Program-made: the position numbers and the translations under genes
The notes under the pieces: model-generated
What the model was told of the DNA's origin: nothing
Database searches by the model: none
The model's input: only the letters and a program-made list of their open reading frames with translations
Assembly (NCBI RefSeq): GCF_000011365.1
Contig: NC_004463.1
Location: 7,860,001 to 7,924,000, forward strand
Length of the DNA stretch: 64,000 nt
Direction: 5' to 3'
Source of the DNA: Bradyrhizobium diazoefficiens USDA 110
GTDB taxonomy: Bacteria > Pseudomonadota > Alphaproteobacteria > Rhizobiales > Xanthobacteraceae
Shown: in pieces, positions 36,585 through 45,658 of the stretch
Position numbering within the stretch: position 1 is the first letter of the stretch
How the letters are laid out: every line of letters begins with the position of its first letter

Positions 36585-36637
36585 TTCGCAAATTAATCCT
36601 TGACCGCCGATATATTATGCAACACAGTACAAAAATC
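36571..36637. promoter_or_regulatory. Paired inverted sites in the TetR/GST intergenic region
   Basis: An exact 11-base inverted repeat: GATTTTTGTAC at 36571-36581 (overlapping the TetR gene start) and GTACAAAAATC at 36627-36637, 45 bases apart. They may be half-sites for two repressor dimers, one at each divergent promoter. The distance is unusual for a single TetR operator. Confidence 0.35.
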
Positions 36638-36691
36638 AATCTGGCCAGGTTGAGCGATACCCGAAAGAGGAACTGCCCAAGGAGGCTACAG

Positions 36692-37336
36692 ATGGATCTC
36701 TATTTCTCGCCGCTCGCCTGCTCGATGGCGACCCGCGTCGCGCTGTACGAAGCCGGCGCCGAGGCGAATTACCTCGAAGTCGATCCGCCGACCAAGAGGG
36801 TGCTGAAGGACGGCACCGATTTCCGCACCGTCAACCCGATCGGCCTCGTGCCGACGCTGCGCACCGACGAGGGCGTGGTGCTGACCGAGAACGCGGCGAT
36901 CCTGCAATATGTCGCGGACCGCTTCCCGCAATCCGGCCTCGGCGCGAGCGCGGGCATCGAGCGCACCCGACTGCACCAGTGGCTCTGCTTCATCGGCACC
37001 GAACTGCACAAGGGGCTGTTCATTCCCGTGCTCGACCGCAAGGCGCCGCAGGAGACGAAGGCCTACGCGCTGGAGAAGAACCTGTCGCGGCTCGATTATC
37101 TCGACAACTACCTTGAGGGACGCGACTTCCTGCTCGACCATTTCAGCGTGGCCGACGCCTATCTCGTCACGGTCATCAACTGGACTATGGCGACGCCGCC
37201 GATCGAGCTCGCCAAATGGCCGAACGTGAAGGCCTATTACGAACGCCTGCGCCAGCGGCCGTCGGTGGCGAAGGCGATCGCGGAGGAGTTCGAGTTGTAC
37301 AAGGCCGAACAGGCGCGGAAGAAGGCGGCGGCGTAA
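36692..37336 (+). CDS. Glutathione S-transferase
   Basis: A 214-residue glutathione transferase with the thioredoxin-like N-terminal domain (LYFSPLACSMATRVALYEAGAEANY; Cys9 and Ser10 are candidate active-site residues) and conserved NPIGLVPTL and ENAAILQYVADRF motifs, then the helical C-terminal domain with DHFSVADAYLVTVINW. It resembles the beta-class bacterial enzymes. A very strong AAGGAGG lies before the ATG at 36692. Likely conjugates or reduces electrophiles, under control of the divergent TetR gene. Confidence 0.92.
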   Translation: MDLYFSPLACSMATRVALYEAGAEANYLEVDPPTKRVLKDGTDFRTVNPIGLVPTLRTDEGVVLTENAAILQYVADRFPQSGLGASAGIERTRLHQWLCFIGTELHKGLFIPVLDRKAPQETKAYALEKNLSRLDYLDNYLEGRDFLLDHFSVADAYLVTVINWTMATPPIELAKWPNVKAYYERLRQRPSVAKAIAEEFELYKAEQARKKAAA

Positions 37337-37387
37337 GCTTCGTGAATCAAGACGCCGTCCCGGCTATGTCGCCGGGGCGGCGCAAAT

Positions 37388-38692
37388 CTATCCGTACAGC
37401 ACCCGCGGCAGGATCGTGACGATCCCGGGCCACAGCGTCAGCAGCAGCACGAAGCCGACCATGATCATGAGATACGGCATCGTGACGCGCGCGATGTAGC
37501 CGAGGCCGTCTTCGGTCAGGCCCTGGATCACGAACAGGTTGAAGCCGACCGGCGGGGTGATCTGCGCCATCTCAACGGCGAGCACCAGGAAGATGCCGAA
37601 CCAGATCTCGTCGAAACCTGCGCCCTTCACGATCGGCAGCACGATCGGCAGCGTCATCACGATCATCGAGAAGCCATCGAGAAAGCAGCCGAGGATCAGG
37701 TAGAAGATGATCAGCACCACGATCAGCATGAAGGGCGACAGGCCGAGGCCCTTGACGAAGGCGGCCACCGCCTGAGGAATGCCGAGGAAGGCCGCGGCAT
37801 TGCCGAGGATCGAGGCGCCGAGCACGATCAGCGCGATCATCGAGCAGGTCACGACCGAGCCGATCAGCACGTCGCGCATCACCTGCTGCGACATCGAGCC
37901 TTGCGCCCAGGCCACCAGCCCCGCCCCGAGCACCCCGACGGCGGCGGCCTCCGAGGGCGTGGCGAGCCCGCCATACATCGAGCCGAGCACGCAGGCGATC
38001 AGGAACAGCGCCGGCGCGAGATCCTTGAGCGCCGCAAAACGCTCGCCCCACGGCACCTGCGAGAGTTTTGCTTCCGTCTCCGGCACCATCGAGGGCTTGA
38101 GGGTCGTGTGCAGCATCACCCAGCCCATGAAGGTCGCCGCCAGCAGCAGGCCGGGCAGCACGCCGGCCGTAAAGAGCTTGAGAATGGAGACGTCGCCGAG
38201 CACGCCGTAGATGATCATGATGTTGGACGGCGGGATCAGGAAGCCGAGCGTGCCGGCGCCTGCGAGCGAGCCGATCGCGATGTCGCGCGAATAGCCGCGG
38301 CGCAAGAGCTCGTTGAGCGACATGCGGCCGATCACCTGCGTGGTCGCCGCGGACGAGCCGGAGATCGCCGCGAAGATGGTGCAGCCGATCACGTTCACAT
38401 GCAGCAGCCGGCCCGGCAGCAGACCGGCCCAGGGCGCAAGTCCCTGGAACAGCGAGCGCGACAGGCGGGTGCGGAACAACAATTCGCCCATCAGGATGAA
38501 CAGCGGCAGCGCCAGCAGCTCCTGCGTGGTCAGAATGTTCCAGGCGTATTGCGGCAGCAGCTTGTCGAGCGGAATCGAGCGGAACATCGCCAGCAGCAGC
38601 GTGGCGGTGAGCGCGAGCGTGAGACCGATCCAGACACCGCCTGCCAGCAGCGCGAACAGGATCCCAAACAGGGCGACGACTTCGATGGTCAT
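37388..38692 (-). CDS. TRAP transporter large permease (DctM)
   Basis: A 434-residue inner-membrane protein with about 12 helices, starting MTIEVVALFGILFALLAGGVWIG, with the conserved LFILMGELLFRTRLSRSLF and IPPSNIMIIYGVLGDVSI motifs of DctM. It drives solute import with the sodium or proton gradient. It is 31 bases after the small permease gene and is the last gene in the unit. Confidence 0.95.
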   Translation of the reverse strand: MTIEVVALFGILFALLAGGVWIGLTLALTATLLLAMFRSIPLDKLLPQYAWNILTTQELLALPLFILMGELLFRTRLSRSLFQGLAPWAGLLPGRLLHVNVIGCTIFAAISGSSAATTQVIGRMSLNELLRRGYSRDIAIGSLAGAGTLGFLIPPSNIMIIYGVLGDVSILKLFTAGVLPGLLLAATFMGWVMLHTTLKPSMVPETEAKLSQVPWGERFAALKDLAPALFLIACVLGSMYGGLATPSEAAAVGVLGAGLVAWAQGSMSQQVMRDVLIGSVVTCSMIALIVLGASILGNAAAFLGIPQAVAAFVKGLGLSPFMLIVVLIIFYLILGCFLDGFSMIVMTLPIVLPIVKGAGFDEIWFGIFLVLAVEMAQITPPVGFNLFVIQGLTEDGLGYIARVTMPYLMIMVGFVLLLTLWPGIVTILPRVLYG

Positions 38693-38723
38693 GCGATCTT
38701 GAATCCGGGTGCGGGCAAAACGA

Positions 38724-39317
38724 TCATTCGACGGGCGAGGCCTTCATGCGGTGATCCTCGAGCGGCAGGCCGAGGGTGGCCTGGATCGCGCGCGCCAGGA
38801 ACTGGAGCGTAAGCAGCAGCATGCCGAAGGTGACGACGGCTTCCGGAAACCACAGCGGCGTGTCGCTCGAGGTCGAGACCTGGCCGCGCACATAGGCGCC
38901 GTAGGCGAACTTCGCCATCGCCGAGGTCAGGAACGCCATGAAGGCGAAGCCGGCGGCGGCCGAGAGGATTTCGATCGCACGTTGGAACGGTGCGGGGACG
39001 TTCTTCAGCAGCAGCACCACGCGGATGTGGCCGCCGACGCGCAGGGTCATGGCGGCGCCGAAGGTGAAGGACGCCGCCATCAGGTAGGAGGAATATTCCC
39101 ACGCGATCGAGATGGTCGGCGGGAAGAACGGCAGGAAGTTCGAGAGGAAGCGGGTTGCGACCTCGCACAGCATCAACAGCGTCAGCGTCAGCAGACAACC
39201 GCCGCCGATCCAGCCGTCGAGCCGGCCGAGACGGTCGATGCCGTCGAGCAGGATGCGCAGCGGCGCGGGCGCCGCTGCATTGAGGCTTTGCGGTGCTGCG
39301 GGCGAAACGCTGACCAT
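38724..39317 (-). CDS. TRAP transporter small permease (DctQ)
   Basis: A 197-residue four-helix protein. Helices lie at about 40-60, 75-95, 115-140 and 155-180; the stretch IAWEYSSYLMAASFTFGAAMTLRVGGHIRVVLLL is typical of DctQ. It docks with the DctM permease. It begins eight bases after the solute-binding protein gene. Confidence 0.93.
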   Translation of the reverse strand: MVSVSPAAPQSLNAAAPAPLRILLDGIDRLGRLDGWIGGGCLLTLTLLMLCEVATRFLSNFLPFFPPTISIAWEYSSYLMAASFTFGAAMTLRVGGHIRVVLLLKNVPAPFQRAIEILSAAAGFAFMAFLTSAMAKFAYGAYVRGQVSTSSDTPLWFPEAVVTFGMLLLTLQFLARAIQATLGLPLEDHRMKASPVE

Positions 39318-39325
39318 GGCTTGGC

Positions 39326-40324
39326 TCAGCGCTTCATTTCAGCGAGATAGGCCCGCACCGGCTTGTCGGCCGCCGGCACGCGCTTGAGGAAGGCGTCGAG
39401 CTGCGGCGCGGTCTTGGCCCGGATGTCCGTCATCATCGCATCCGAGACCGGGATCACCTCCATGCCGCCTTCCTTGAGGCGGTTGAGACTGTCGACGTCG
39501 GCCTTGAGCGAGTTCGCCCAGAAACCCGGCTCCATCTTCGCGGCGGTATCCGCGACGAGCTTCTGCTGATCCGCGCTGAGCGCCTTCCACGAGTCGAGAT
39601 TGACCGTCAGCATCTGCGACGACCAGACGTGGTTGGTCGGATAGATGTACTTCAGAAATTCCCAGAACTTGCCGTCGACGCCCGACACCGCCGAGGTGGA
39701 GACGCCCGAGACAGCCCCGGACGCCAGCGCGGGGATCGTCTCGCCCCAGGGGATCATCACCGGCGCCATGCCGACCACCGCCAGCATGTCGACGGCGTTC
39801 TTGTCGGGCACGCGGATCTTGATGTTCTTCAGGCCCTCGAGGTCGGCGACCTTGACCTTGAGATGCAGGTACTGCGTCGGCCACGGCACGATGTAGAGGA
39901 TCTTCTGGTTATTACGCGCGGCGACCTTCTCGTATTCGGGCCGCACATATTTGTGCAGCACCTTGAGCTCGTCCATCGAGCTGCACAGGAAGGGGATGCT
40001 CTCCACGCCCATGAAGGGCTCATCGCCGACCTGCTGGATGTTGAGAACGTCGGCGAGCGGCACGAGGCCATCGCGCACGGCGCGCAAGTGCTCGGGGCCC
40101 TTGAAGCCGAGCTGGCCGCCGGCCTTCACGGTAATCGCGACCGAGCCGCCGGTCTGCTTCTTCACCTCCTCGGCGAACGCCATCGCATTCTGGGTGTGGA
40201 AATTGCCGTCGGGCCAGACCGTCGACATGTCCCAGCTTGTCGTCGCGGCCCGCGCGCGGGTCGAGATGTGGCCGGCGGCGAGCAGCGTCGCTGCGCCCGC
40301 AGTGAAGTTCCGTCGCGTGATCAT
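39326..40324 (-). CDS. TRAP transporter solute-binding protein (DctP)
   Basis: A 332-residue periplasmic binding protein with a twin-arginine-type signal (MITRRNFTAGAATLLAAGH) and the DctP fold motifs FAEEVKKQTGGSVAITVKAGGQLG, NIKIRVPDKNAVDMLAVVGMAPVMIPWGE, in which Arg is the usual carboxylate-binding residue. The substrate is therefore probably an organic acid or other carboxylate. It lies 30 bases upstream of no further gene and downstream of the hydantoinase genes. Confidence 0.93.
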   Translation of the reverse strand: MITRRNFTAGAATLLAAGHISTRARAATTSWDMSTVWPDGNFHTQNAMAFAEEVKKQTGGSVAITVKAGGQLGFKGPEHLRAVRDGLVPLADVLNIQQVGDEPFMGVESIPFLCSSMDELKVLHKYVRPEYEKVAARNNQKILYIVPWPTQYLHLKVKVADLEGLKNIKIRVPDKNAVDMLAVVGMAPVMIPWGETIPALASGAVSGVSTSAVSGVDGKFWEFLKYIYPTNHVWSSQMLTVNLDSWKALSADQQKLVADTAAKMEPGFWANSLKADVDSLNRLKEGGMEVIPVSDAMMTDIRAKTAPQLDAFLKRVPAADKPVRAYLAEMKR

Positions 40325-40354
40325 TGAGCCCCTCCGTTCACGACGCCTGACGCG

Positions 40355-42013
40355 TCACCGCGTGTACCCATAAACCGCAACCGCGTTGTCCGCAGACACG
40401 AGGCCGCTTTCGATGTCGTCATTGACGGCCGCGCGCGCCCGCTCGGCCGGATCGCCGATGCCGGCGCCGCCGGGCGTCAGCACCACCAGCCGGTCGTCCG
40501 GCGGCACCTGCTGAAAGCCCTTGCCACGCAGCTTCTTGCCGGATTTCAGGCCGACATAGCCGGCCTCGCCGTTCCGGCCGCCGTCGCGGCCACGCGGCGG
40601 ATGATCAATACGATCGAACGCTGCCAGAATGTCGAACGGCGCGTCGACGCCGCTGCCGACCTCGATGATCTGGCCGAGGCCGCCGCGGGTGCGCCCTGCC
40701 CCGCCGGAATCCGGGCGCAGCTCCTTGCGCCAGAAGATCAGCGGCGTCTGTGTTTCCGCGATCTCGACCGGCGTGCCGCGCACGCCGCTGGGATAGGCGG
40801 TGGCCGACAGGCCGTCCTTGCCGAAGCGAGCACCGGTGCCGCCATTGCTGGTGACCGCCATCGAGAACCCGTAATTGCCGCCGACGCCCGAACGGGTCTG
40901 TCCGCGCACATTGAGATTCCACAGGCACGAGGTGCCTTCCGCCGGCACGCGCTCGGGAATGATCTGGCGCAGGCAGCCGAACACCACGTCGGGCAGCATC
41001 TGGCCGATGATGTGGCGCGAGGCGACCGGCGCAGGCTTCGGCGCATTGAGGATCGCGCCAGGGGGAGCCGACACCGTCAACGGCGAGAGCGAGCCGGCAT
41101 TGTTCGGGATCTGCGAAGCGACGACGCAGCCGAGGCCGAACACGGTGTAGGCCGTGGTGTAGGACAGAGGCACGTTGATGCCGAACTTCGAGGCGGCCGA
41201 GGTGCCGTCGAAATCGACGTGAATGCCCGCGTCCGAGATCGTCAGCGTTGCGGCCAGCGTCACCGGCGCGTCATAGCCGTCAACGACCATGGTGTTGCGC
41301 CAGCTTCCCTTCGGCAGCTTGGCGATCTCGGCCAGCACGGCCTCGCGCGAGCGGTCGCAGATGTAGTCGCCGAGCTCGTCCAGCGTGTCGATGCCGAACT
41401 CGGTCATCATCTCGACCAGGCGCTCGCAGCCGACGTCGTTGCAGCCCGCGAGCGAATAGGTGTCGCCCTCGGTGTCGATCGGCAGCCGCGTGTTGGTGCG
41501 GATCATCGCCATCAGCGTCTCGTTGACGACGCCCTGGTCGATCAGCTTCAGCATGGGGATGTAGAGCCCCTCCATGAACACGTCGGTGGCGTCAGGGCCG
41601 AAGCCGATGCCGCCGATGTCCATGAGATGGCTGGTGCAGGAGAACAGCGCGACCGGCTTGCCGTCCTTGAAGCAGGGCGTGGTGACGACGAAGTCGTTGA
41701 GGTGGCCGGTGCCCATCCAGGGATCGTTGGTGATGTAGGCGTCCCCCTCCTTCATCGTCTCGATCGGGAAGCGGTCGATGAAGTGCTTGACCGATTCCGC
41801 CATCGAGTTGACGTGACCGGGCGTGCCGGTGACCGCCTGCGCCAACATCCGCCCCTTGAGGTCGAACACGCCGGCGGAGAGATCGCCGCATTCGCGCACG
41901 ATCGGGCTGAACGCGGTGCGGAGCAGCACCTGCGCCTGCTCCTCGACCACGGCGATCAGCCGGTGCCACATGATCTGAAGGTCGATCAGGCTCGCGCCAT
42001 TTGCCTTGCTCAT
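40355..42013 (-). CDS. Hydantoinase B/oxoprolinase family protein
   Basis: A 552-residue subunit of an ATP-dependent amide hydrolase of the hydantoinase/oxoprolinase B family. It starts SLIDLQIMWHRLIAVVEEQAQVLLRTAFSPIVRE, with DPWMGTGHLNDF and HIIGQMLPDVVFGCLRQIIPERVPAEG motifs. In relatives this subunit hydrolyses the phosphorylated cyclic amide. ATG 42013 is preferred because GGAAGG lies ten bases upstream; the TTG at 42019 overlaps the end of the A-subunit gene. Substrate unknown. Confidence 0.92.
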   Translation of the reverse strand: MSKANGASLIDLQIMWHRLIAVVEEQAQVLLRTAFSPIVRECGDLSAGVFDLKGRMLAQAVTGTPGHVNSMAESVKHFIDRFPIETMKEGDAYITNDPWMGTGHLNDFVVTTPCFKDGKPVALFSCTSHLMDIGGIGFGPDATDVFMEGLYIPMLKLIDQGVVNETLMAMIRTNTRLPIDTEGDTYSLAGCNDVGCERLVEMMTEFGIDTLDELGDYICDRSREAVLAEIAKLPKGSWRNTMVVDGYDAPVTLAATLTISDAGIHVDFDGTSAASKFGINVPLSYTTAYTVFGLGCVVASQIPNNAGSLSPLTVSAPPGAILNAPKPAPVASRHIIGQMLPDVVFGCLRQIIPERVPAEGTSCLWNLNVRGQTRSGVGGNYGFSMAVTSNGGTGARFGKDGLSATAYPSGVRGTPVEIAETQTPLIFWRKELRPDSGGAGRTRGGLGQIIEVGSGVDAPFDILAAFDRIDHPPRGRDGGRNGEAGYVGLKSGKKLRGKGFQQVPPDDRLVVLTPGGAGIGDPAERARAAVNDDIESGLVSADNAVAVYGYTR

Positions 42014-42015
42014 GA

Positions 42016-44100
42016 TCAAGCTGCCTTCCGTTCCATGACGATGCTGCCGGCACCGTCGATATGGGCGTCAAAACTGTTGGAGACGAAGGTCGAGGTCTCA
42101 TCCTCCGCGATCACCGCGGGGCCGGCAATCGTCGCCCCCGGCGCCATGTCCTCGCGGCGATAGAGCGGGATCTCGATCACCTCTCCGGCCCGGCCGTCGA
42201 AGAATTTCCGGCTGCCGGACGCCTTGCCCGCAGGCATGCGTGCGACGGAAGCGACGACGGACGGATTGCGCGCATCGGTGGTCGCGAGCACCGACCAGCT
42301 CAGGACCTCGATCGCAGCGCCCGGAATCGACCGCTCGAACATGGAGGAATAATCCGCCTCGAACTTCTGGCGCAGGCCGGCGAGATCGGCTGAATTCAGC
42401 GGCCGGTTCGGCAGCTCGACGCTGATCTCGTGGCCCTGGCCGACATAGCGCATGAAGGCCGCGCGGCGTTCATGCACCGGCGCACCGGCAGCACCAGGCT
42501 CGACCAGCGCACGCGCCTCGGTCGCCATCTCCTGCAAGAGGTCGGAGACCGCTTTGGTGTCGAAATCGTCGAGCCGGACGTGACGGCTGCGCACCAGTTC
42601 GTAAGCGATGGGCGCCGCCAAAAACCCGACCGCGGAGCCGACGCCAGCATTCGACGGCACGATCACCCGGGAGACACCAATCTTCTCGGCGACACGCGCC
42701 GCATGCAGCGGTGCGGCACCGCCGAAGGCGATCAGCGTATGCTGGCCGACCACGGCGCCACGCTCGACCGCGTGCACGCGTGCCGCACTCGCCATGTTCT
42801 CGCAGACGACCTCGTGCACGGCATAGGCCGCGGTTTCCGCCGACAGGCCCAGCGGCTCGCCGACGCTGCGGAGCAGCGCTTGCTTCGAGAGCTCCGGGTC
42901 GAGCTTGATCGTGCCCCCCGCGAAGGCGTCGGGATCGATCATGCCAAGAGCGACGTCCGCATCGGTTACGGCCGGGCGCTGGCCGCCGCGGCCGTAGCAG
43001 GCGGGGCCCGGCTCCGACGACGCGCTCTCGGGGCCAACGGTGACGCGCTTCATCGCGTCGACATGGGCGATCGAGCCGCCGCCGGCGCCGATCTCGACCA
43101 TCTCGATCACGGGAATGCGCACCGGCAGGCCGGAGCCTTTCAGGAAGCGCGCAGCGCGATCGACCTCAAACACGCGCGAGGTCTCGGGCTGGTATTTCTC
43201 GATCAGGCAGATCTTGGCCGTGGTGCCGCCCATGTCGAAGGAGAGCACCTTGCTCTCGCCGAGACGCGCCGCGATCTGCGCCGCGAAGATCGCGCCGCCG
43301 GCGGGACCGGATTCGATGAGGCGCACCGGAAAGCGCCGCGCCGTCTCGATCGAGGTGACGCCGCCGCCGGACGTGACGAGATAGATGGCGCCGCGGAACT
43401 GCTCGACCTGCAGGGCATCGGCCATGCGGGCGAGATAGCCGTCGATCAGCGGTTGCACATAGGCGTTCGCGACCGCGGTGGACGTGCGCTCATATTCGCG
43501 GATCTCCGGACACACGGCCGATGACACCGTCACGGAAACGCCGGGCATCTCCTCGCTGAGGATCGCGGCTGCGCGGCGCTCATGCTCGGGATTGGCGTAG
43601 GAGTGCAGGAAGGCGATTGCGACGCTCTCGACCTTCAATTCACGCAATTTTGGCGCGAGTGCGCGCACCGACGCCTCGTCGAGCGGGAGGCGGATGGCGC
43701 CGTGCGCGTCGATGCGCTCGGGCACGGTGAAGCGCAGACTGCGCGGCGCCAGCGGCCTCGGCTTGTCGATGGTGAGGTCGTATTGGTCGTAGCGGCTCTC
43801 GGTGCCGATATCGAGCACGTCGCGAAAGCCGTCGGTCGCGATCAGCGCCGTCTTGGCGCCGCGGCGCTCGATGATGGCGTTGGTCGCGAGCGTGGTGCCG
43901 TGAATGAAGACGTCGATGTCGCTGATATGGGCGCGCGCATCGGCGAGAATGAGACGCATCCCGTCCAGCACCGCCTGTTCGGGCCGCTGCGGCGTCGTCA
44001 GCACCTTGCGCGTCTTGCGCACCTCGCCCATGTCCAGAACGATGTCGGTGAACGTGCCACCGATATCGACGGCAAGCCGCACCTCGGCTCCCTCAAGCAT
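42016..44100 (-). CDS. Hydantoinase A/oxoprolinase family protein
   Basis: A 694-residue ATP-binding subunit (ASKHA fold) of a hydantoinase/oxoprolinase. It starts with LAVDIGGTFTDIVL and has HGTTLATNAIIERRGAKTALI, AGGAIFAAQ and a FDMGGTTAKICLIE phosphate-binding loop. It activates a cyclic amide by phosphorylation. It overlaps the B subunit gene and is upstream of a TRAP transporter, so one uptake-plus-hydrolysis module is likely. No dedicated regulator is adjacent. Confidence 0.93.
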   Translation of the reverse strand: MLEGAEVRLAVDIGGTFTDIVLDMGEVRKTRKVLTTPQRPEQAVLDGMRLILADARAHISDIDVFIHGTTLATNAIIERRGAKTALIATDGFRDVLDIGTESRYDQYDLTIDKPRPLAPRSLRFTVPERIDAHGAIRLPLDEASVRALAPKLRELKVESVAIAFLHSYANPEHERRAAAILSEEMPGVSVTVSSAVCPEIREYERTSTAVANAYVQPLIDGYLARMADALQVEQFRGAIYLVTSGGGVTSIETARRFPVRLIESGPAGGAIFAAQIAARLGESKVLSFDMGGTTAKICLIEKYQPETSRVFEVDRAARFLKGSGLPVRIPVIEMVEIGAGGGSIAHVDAMKRVTVGPESASSEPGPACYGRGGQRPAVTDADVALGMIDPDAFAGGTIKLDPELSKQALLRSVGEPLGLSAETAAYAVHEVVCENMASAARVHAVERGAVVGQHTLIAFGGAAPLHAARVAEKIGVSRVIVPSNAGVGSAVGFLAAPIAYELVRSRHVRLDDFDTKAVSDLLQEMATEARALVEPGAAGAPVHERRAAFMRYVGQGHEISVELPNRPLNSADLAGLRQKFEADYSSMFERSIPGAAIEVLSWSVLATTDARNPSVVASVARMPAGKASGSRKFFDGRAGEVIEIPLYRREDMAPGATIAGPAVIAEDETSTFVSNSFDAHIDGAGSIVMERKAA

Positions 44101-44240
44101 TCCAAATTCTCCGGCTGATCGTCAAGACTGGGGACAAAAACGCAGCAATTTCCGTGCCATCAGGCATGCCGGCAACGCCGCGCCCGGCTATTCTGCTTGG
44201 CACCCATGCAATAGGCAAGGCGTGTTCGCCCCGCACGCGA

Positions 44241-45062
44241 TCAGAGCAGGAATGCAAGCGCCGCTTCGCAGCGCTCCTCGACCTTGAGCGTCAGGAGATC
44301 GTCGGCGCGGGTGCGCCCGAGATTGACCGCGGCGATCGGGATCTGCCGCTGCGCGGCAGCCTGCACGAAGCGGAAACCGGAATAGACCATCAGCGAGGAG
44401 CCGACGATCAGCATCGCGTCAGCCTGCGACAGATGGTCCTGCGCGGTGGCGACGACGTCGCGCGGCACGTTCTCGCCGAAGAACACGACGTCGGGCTTGA
44501 GGATGCCGCCGCAGGCTTCGCAGGCGGGCACCTTGAACGACGAAAAATCCGCGTGCTCCAGATCGGCATCGCCATCAGGCGCATCCGAGGCATCGAGCGC
44601 GAGCCATTCTGCGTTGGCGCGGCCAAGCGTATCCTGGAATTCGCTCCGCGGCGTCTTCGCCCCGCAGCCCATGCAGCGGACCAGATCGAGCCGACCATGC
44701 AGGTCGATCACCTGCCTGTGGCCGGCGGATTGATGCAGCCGGTCGACATTCTGGGTCAGCAGCATCCCGCACCGCCCGTTCGCCTCGAGCCGGGCCAGCG
44801 CATGGTGCGCATCGTTCGGCCTCGCCTGACCGAACCGCCGCCAGCCGATCAGGCTGCGTGCCCAATAGCGCCGGCGCGTGTGCTCCTCCGACATGAAGGC
44901 CTGGAAATTGACCGGCTGGGTCCGCTTCCAGTTGCCATGGCTGTCGCGATAATCGGGAATGCCCGAATTGGTGCTGCAGCCGGCGCCGGTCAGCACGAAC
45001 AGACGTTGGTGCCGGGCGACGAAATCCTGGAGCGATTGGTTTGCCAGCGGAGCATTTGACAT
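44241..45062 (-). CDS. Sir2-type NAD-dependent protein deacylase
   Basis: A 273-residue class II-like sirtuin that removes acyl groups from lysine using NAD. The N-terminal NAD motif is GAGCSTNSGIPDYRD, followed by TQNVDRLHQSAGH and LHGRL (catalytic His), a zinc site CMGCG with CEACGG, then PDVVFFGENVP and VGSSLMVY. ATG 45062 is chosen; the open frame back to 45200 adds unrelated sequence. It is not clearly linked to a neighbour. Confidence 0.93.
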   Translation of the reverse strand: MSNAPLANQSLQDFVARHQRLFVLTGAGCSTNSGIPDYRDSHGNWKRTQPVNFQAFMSEEHTRRRYWARSLIGWRRFGQARPNDAHHALARLEANGRCGMLLTQNVDRLHQSAGHRQVIDLHGRLDLVRCMGCGAKTPRSEFQDTLGRANAEWLALDASDAPDGDADLEHADFSSFKVPACEACGGILKPDVVFFGENVPRDVVATAQDHLSQADAMLIVGSSLMVYSGFRFVQAAAQRQIPIAAVNLGRTRADDLLTLKVEERCEAALAFLL

Positions 45063-45208
45063 GGCGCAGATGTAGTCCGCGCCGCGACATTTTGCCAGAT
45101 CACTCCCGGACCGGCGGATCGAAGCCGGCGACGGCTTGATCCGCGCCGGAGAAATGCCGGCGGCGAATGCTCGCGCACCCGTTTGTTCTGCCCCGAACAC
45201 ATCACCCG

Positions 45209-45613
45209 TCAGATCTTGCTGGGATCGGTGTCATGCCTGTGCTTGTGAAGAAACCGGGCTATCTGCCCACGGAGCGCCGCCGTGTCCAACAATGTTCCGA
45301 CCGATCCGGCGGTGTCGAAGATCTCCCGCTGAAGCGTCGTCGGCAGGGAATTCCATTGCATGATGACGGCCGCGCCGAGACACCGCAAGACACGCTCTTC
45401 CTCCGCCGCCAGGGCTGCGCCGCGCAGTCGCTCCGTCCCCCCGGCGTTCACTGCATCCACGTATTGGTCCGCGAGGACCTGCTCGTTGTCCGCGCGCGAT
45501 GCAAGGCTGTCCTGCAGTTTCTCGAATTTGCGGGTATCATCCTTGCCGGGCGAACTCCTGGCCAGTTCGCCGTACGCGGCCGCTCTTGCACGATACTGTA
45601 GAAATTTGAACAT
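45209..45613 (-). CDS. Unknown protein downstream of the HWE kinase
   Basis: A 134-residue, largely helical protein (FKFLQYRARAAAYGELAR, then FEKLQDSLASRADNEQVLADQYVDAVNAGG). Not recognised. AAAGGAGGCGGC lies directly before the ATG. It starts 45 bases after the HWE kinase gene and is probably the last gene of that operon. Confidence 0.65.
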   Translation of the reverse strand: MFKFLQYRARAAAYGELARSSPGKDDTRKFEKLQDSLASRADNEQVLADQYVDAVNAGGTERLRGAALAAEEERVLRCLGAAVIMQWNSLPTTLQREIFDTAGSVGTLLDTAALRGQIARFLHKHRHDTDPSKI

Positions 45614-45658
45614 GCCGCCTCCTTTCGTTGAAAGTCTCGGCGTATTTCAGCCTGCCGG

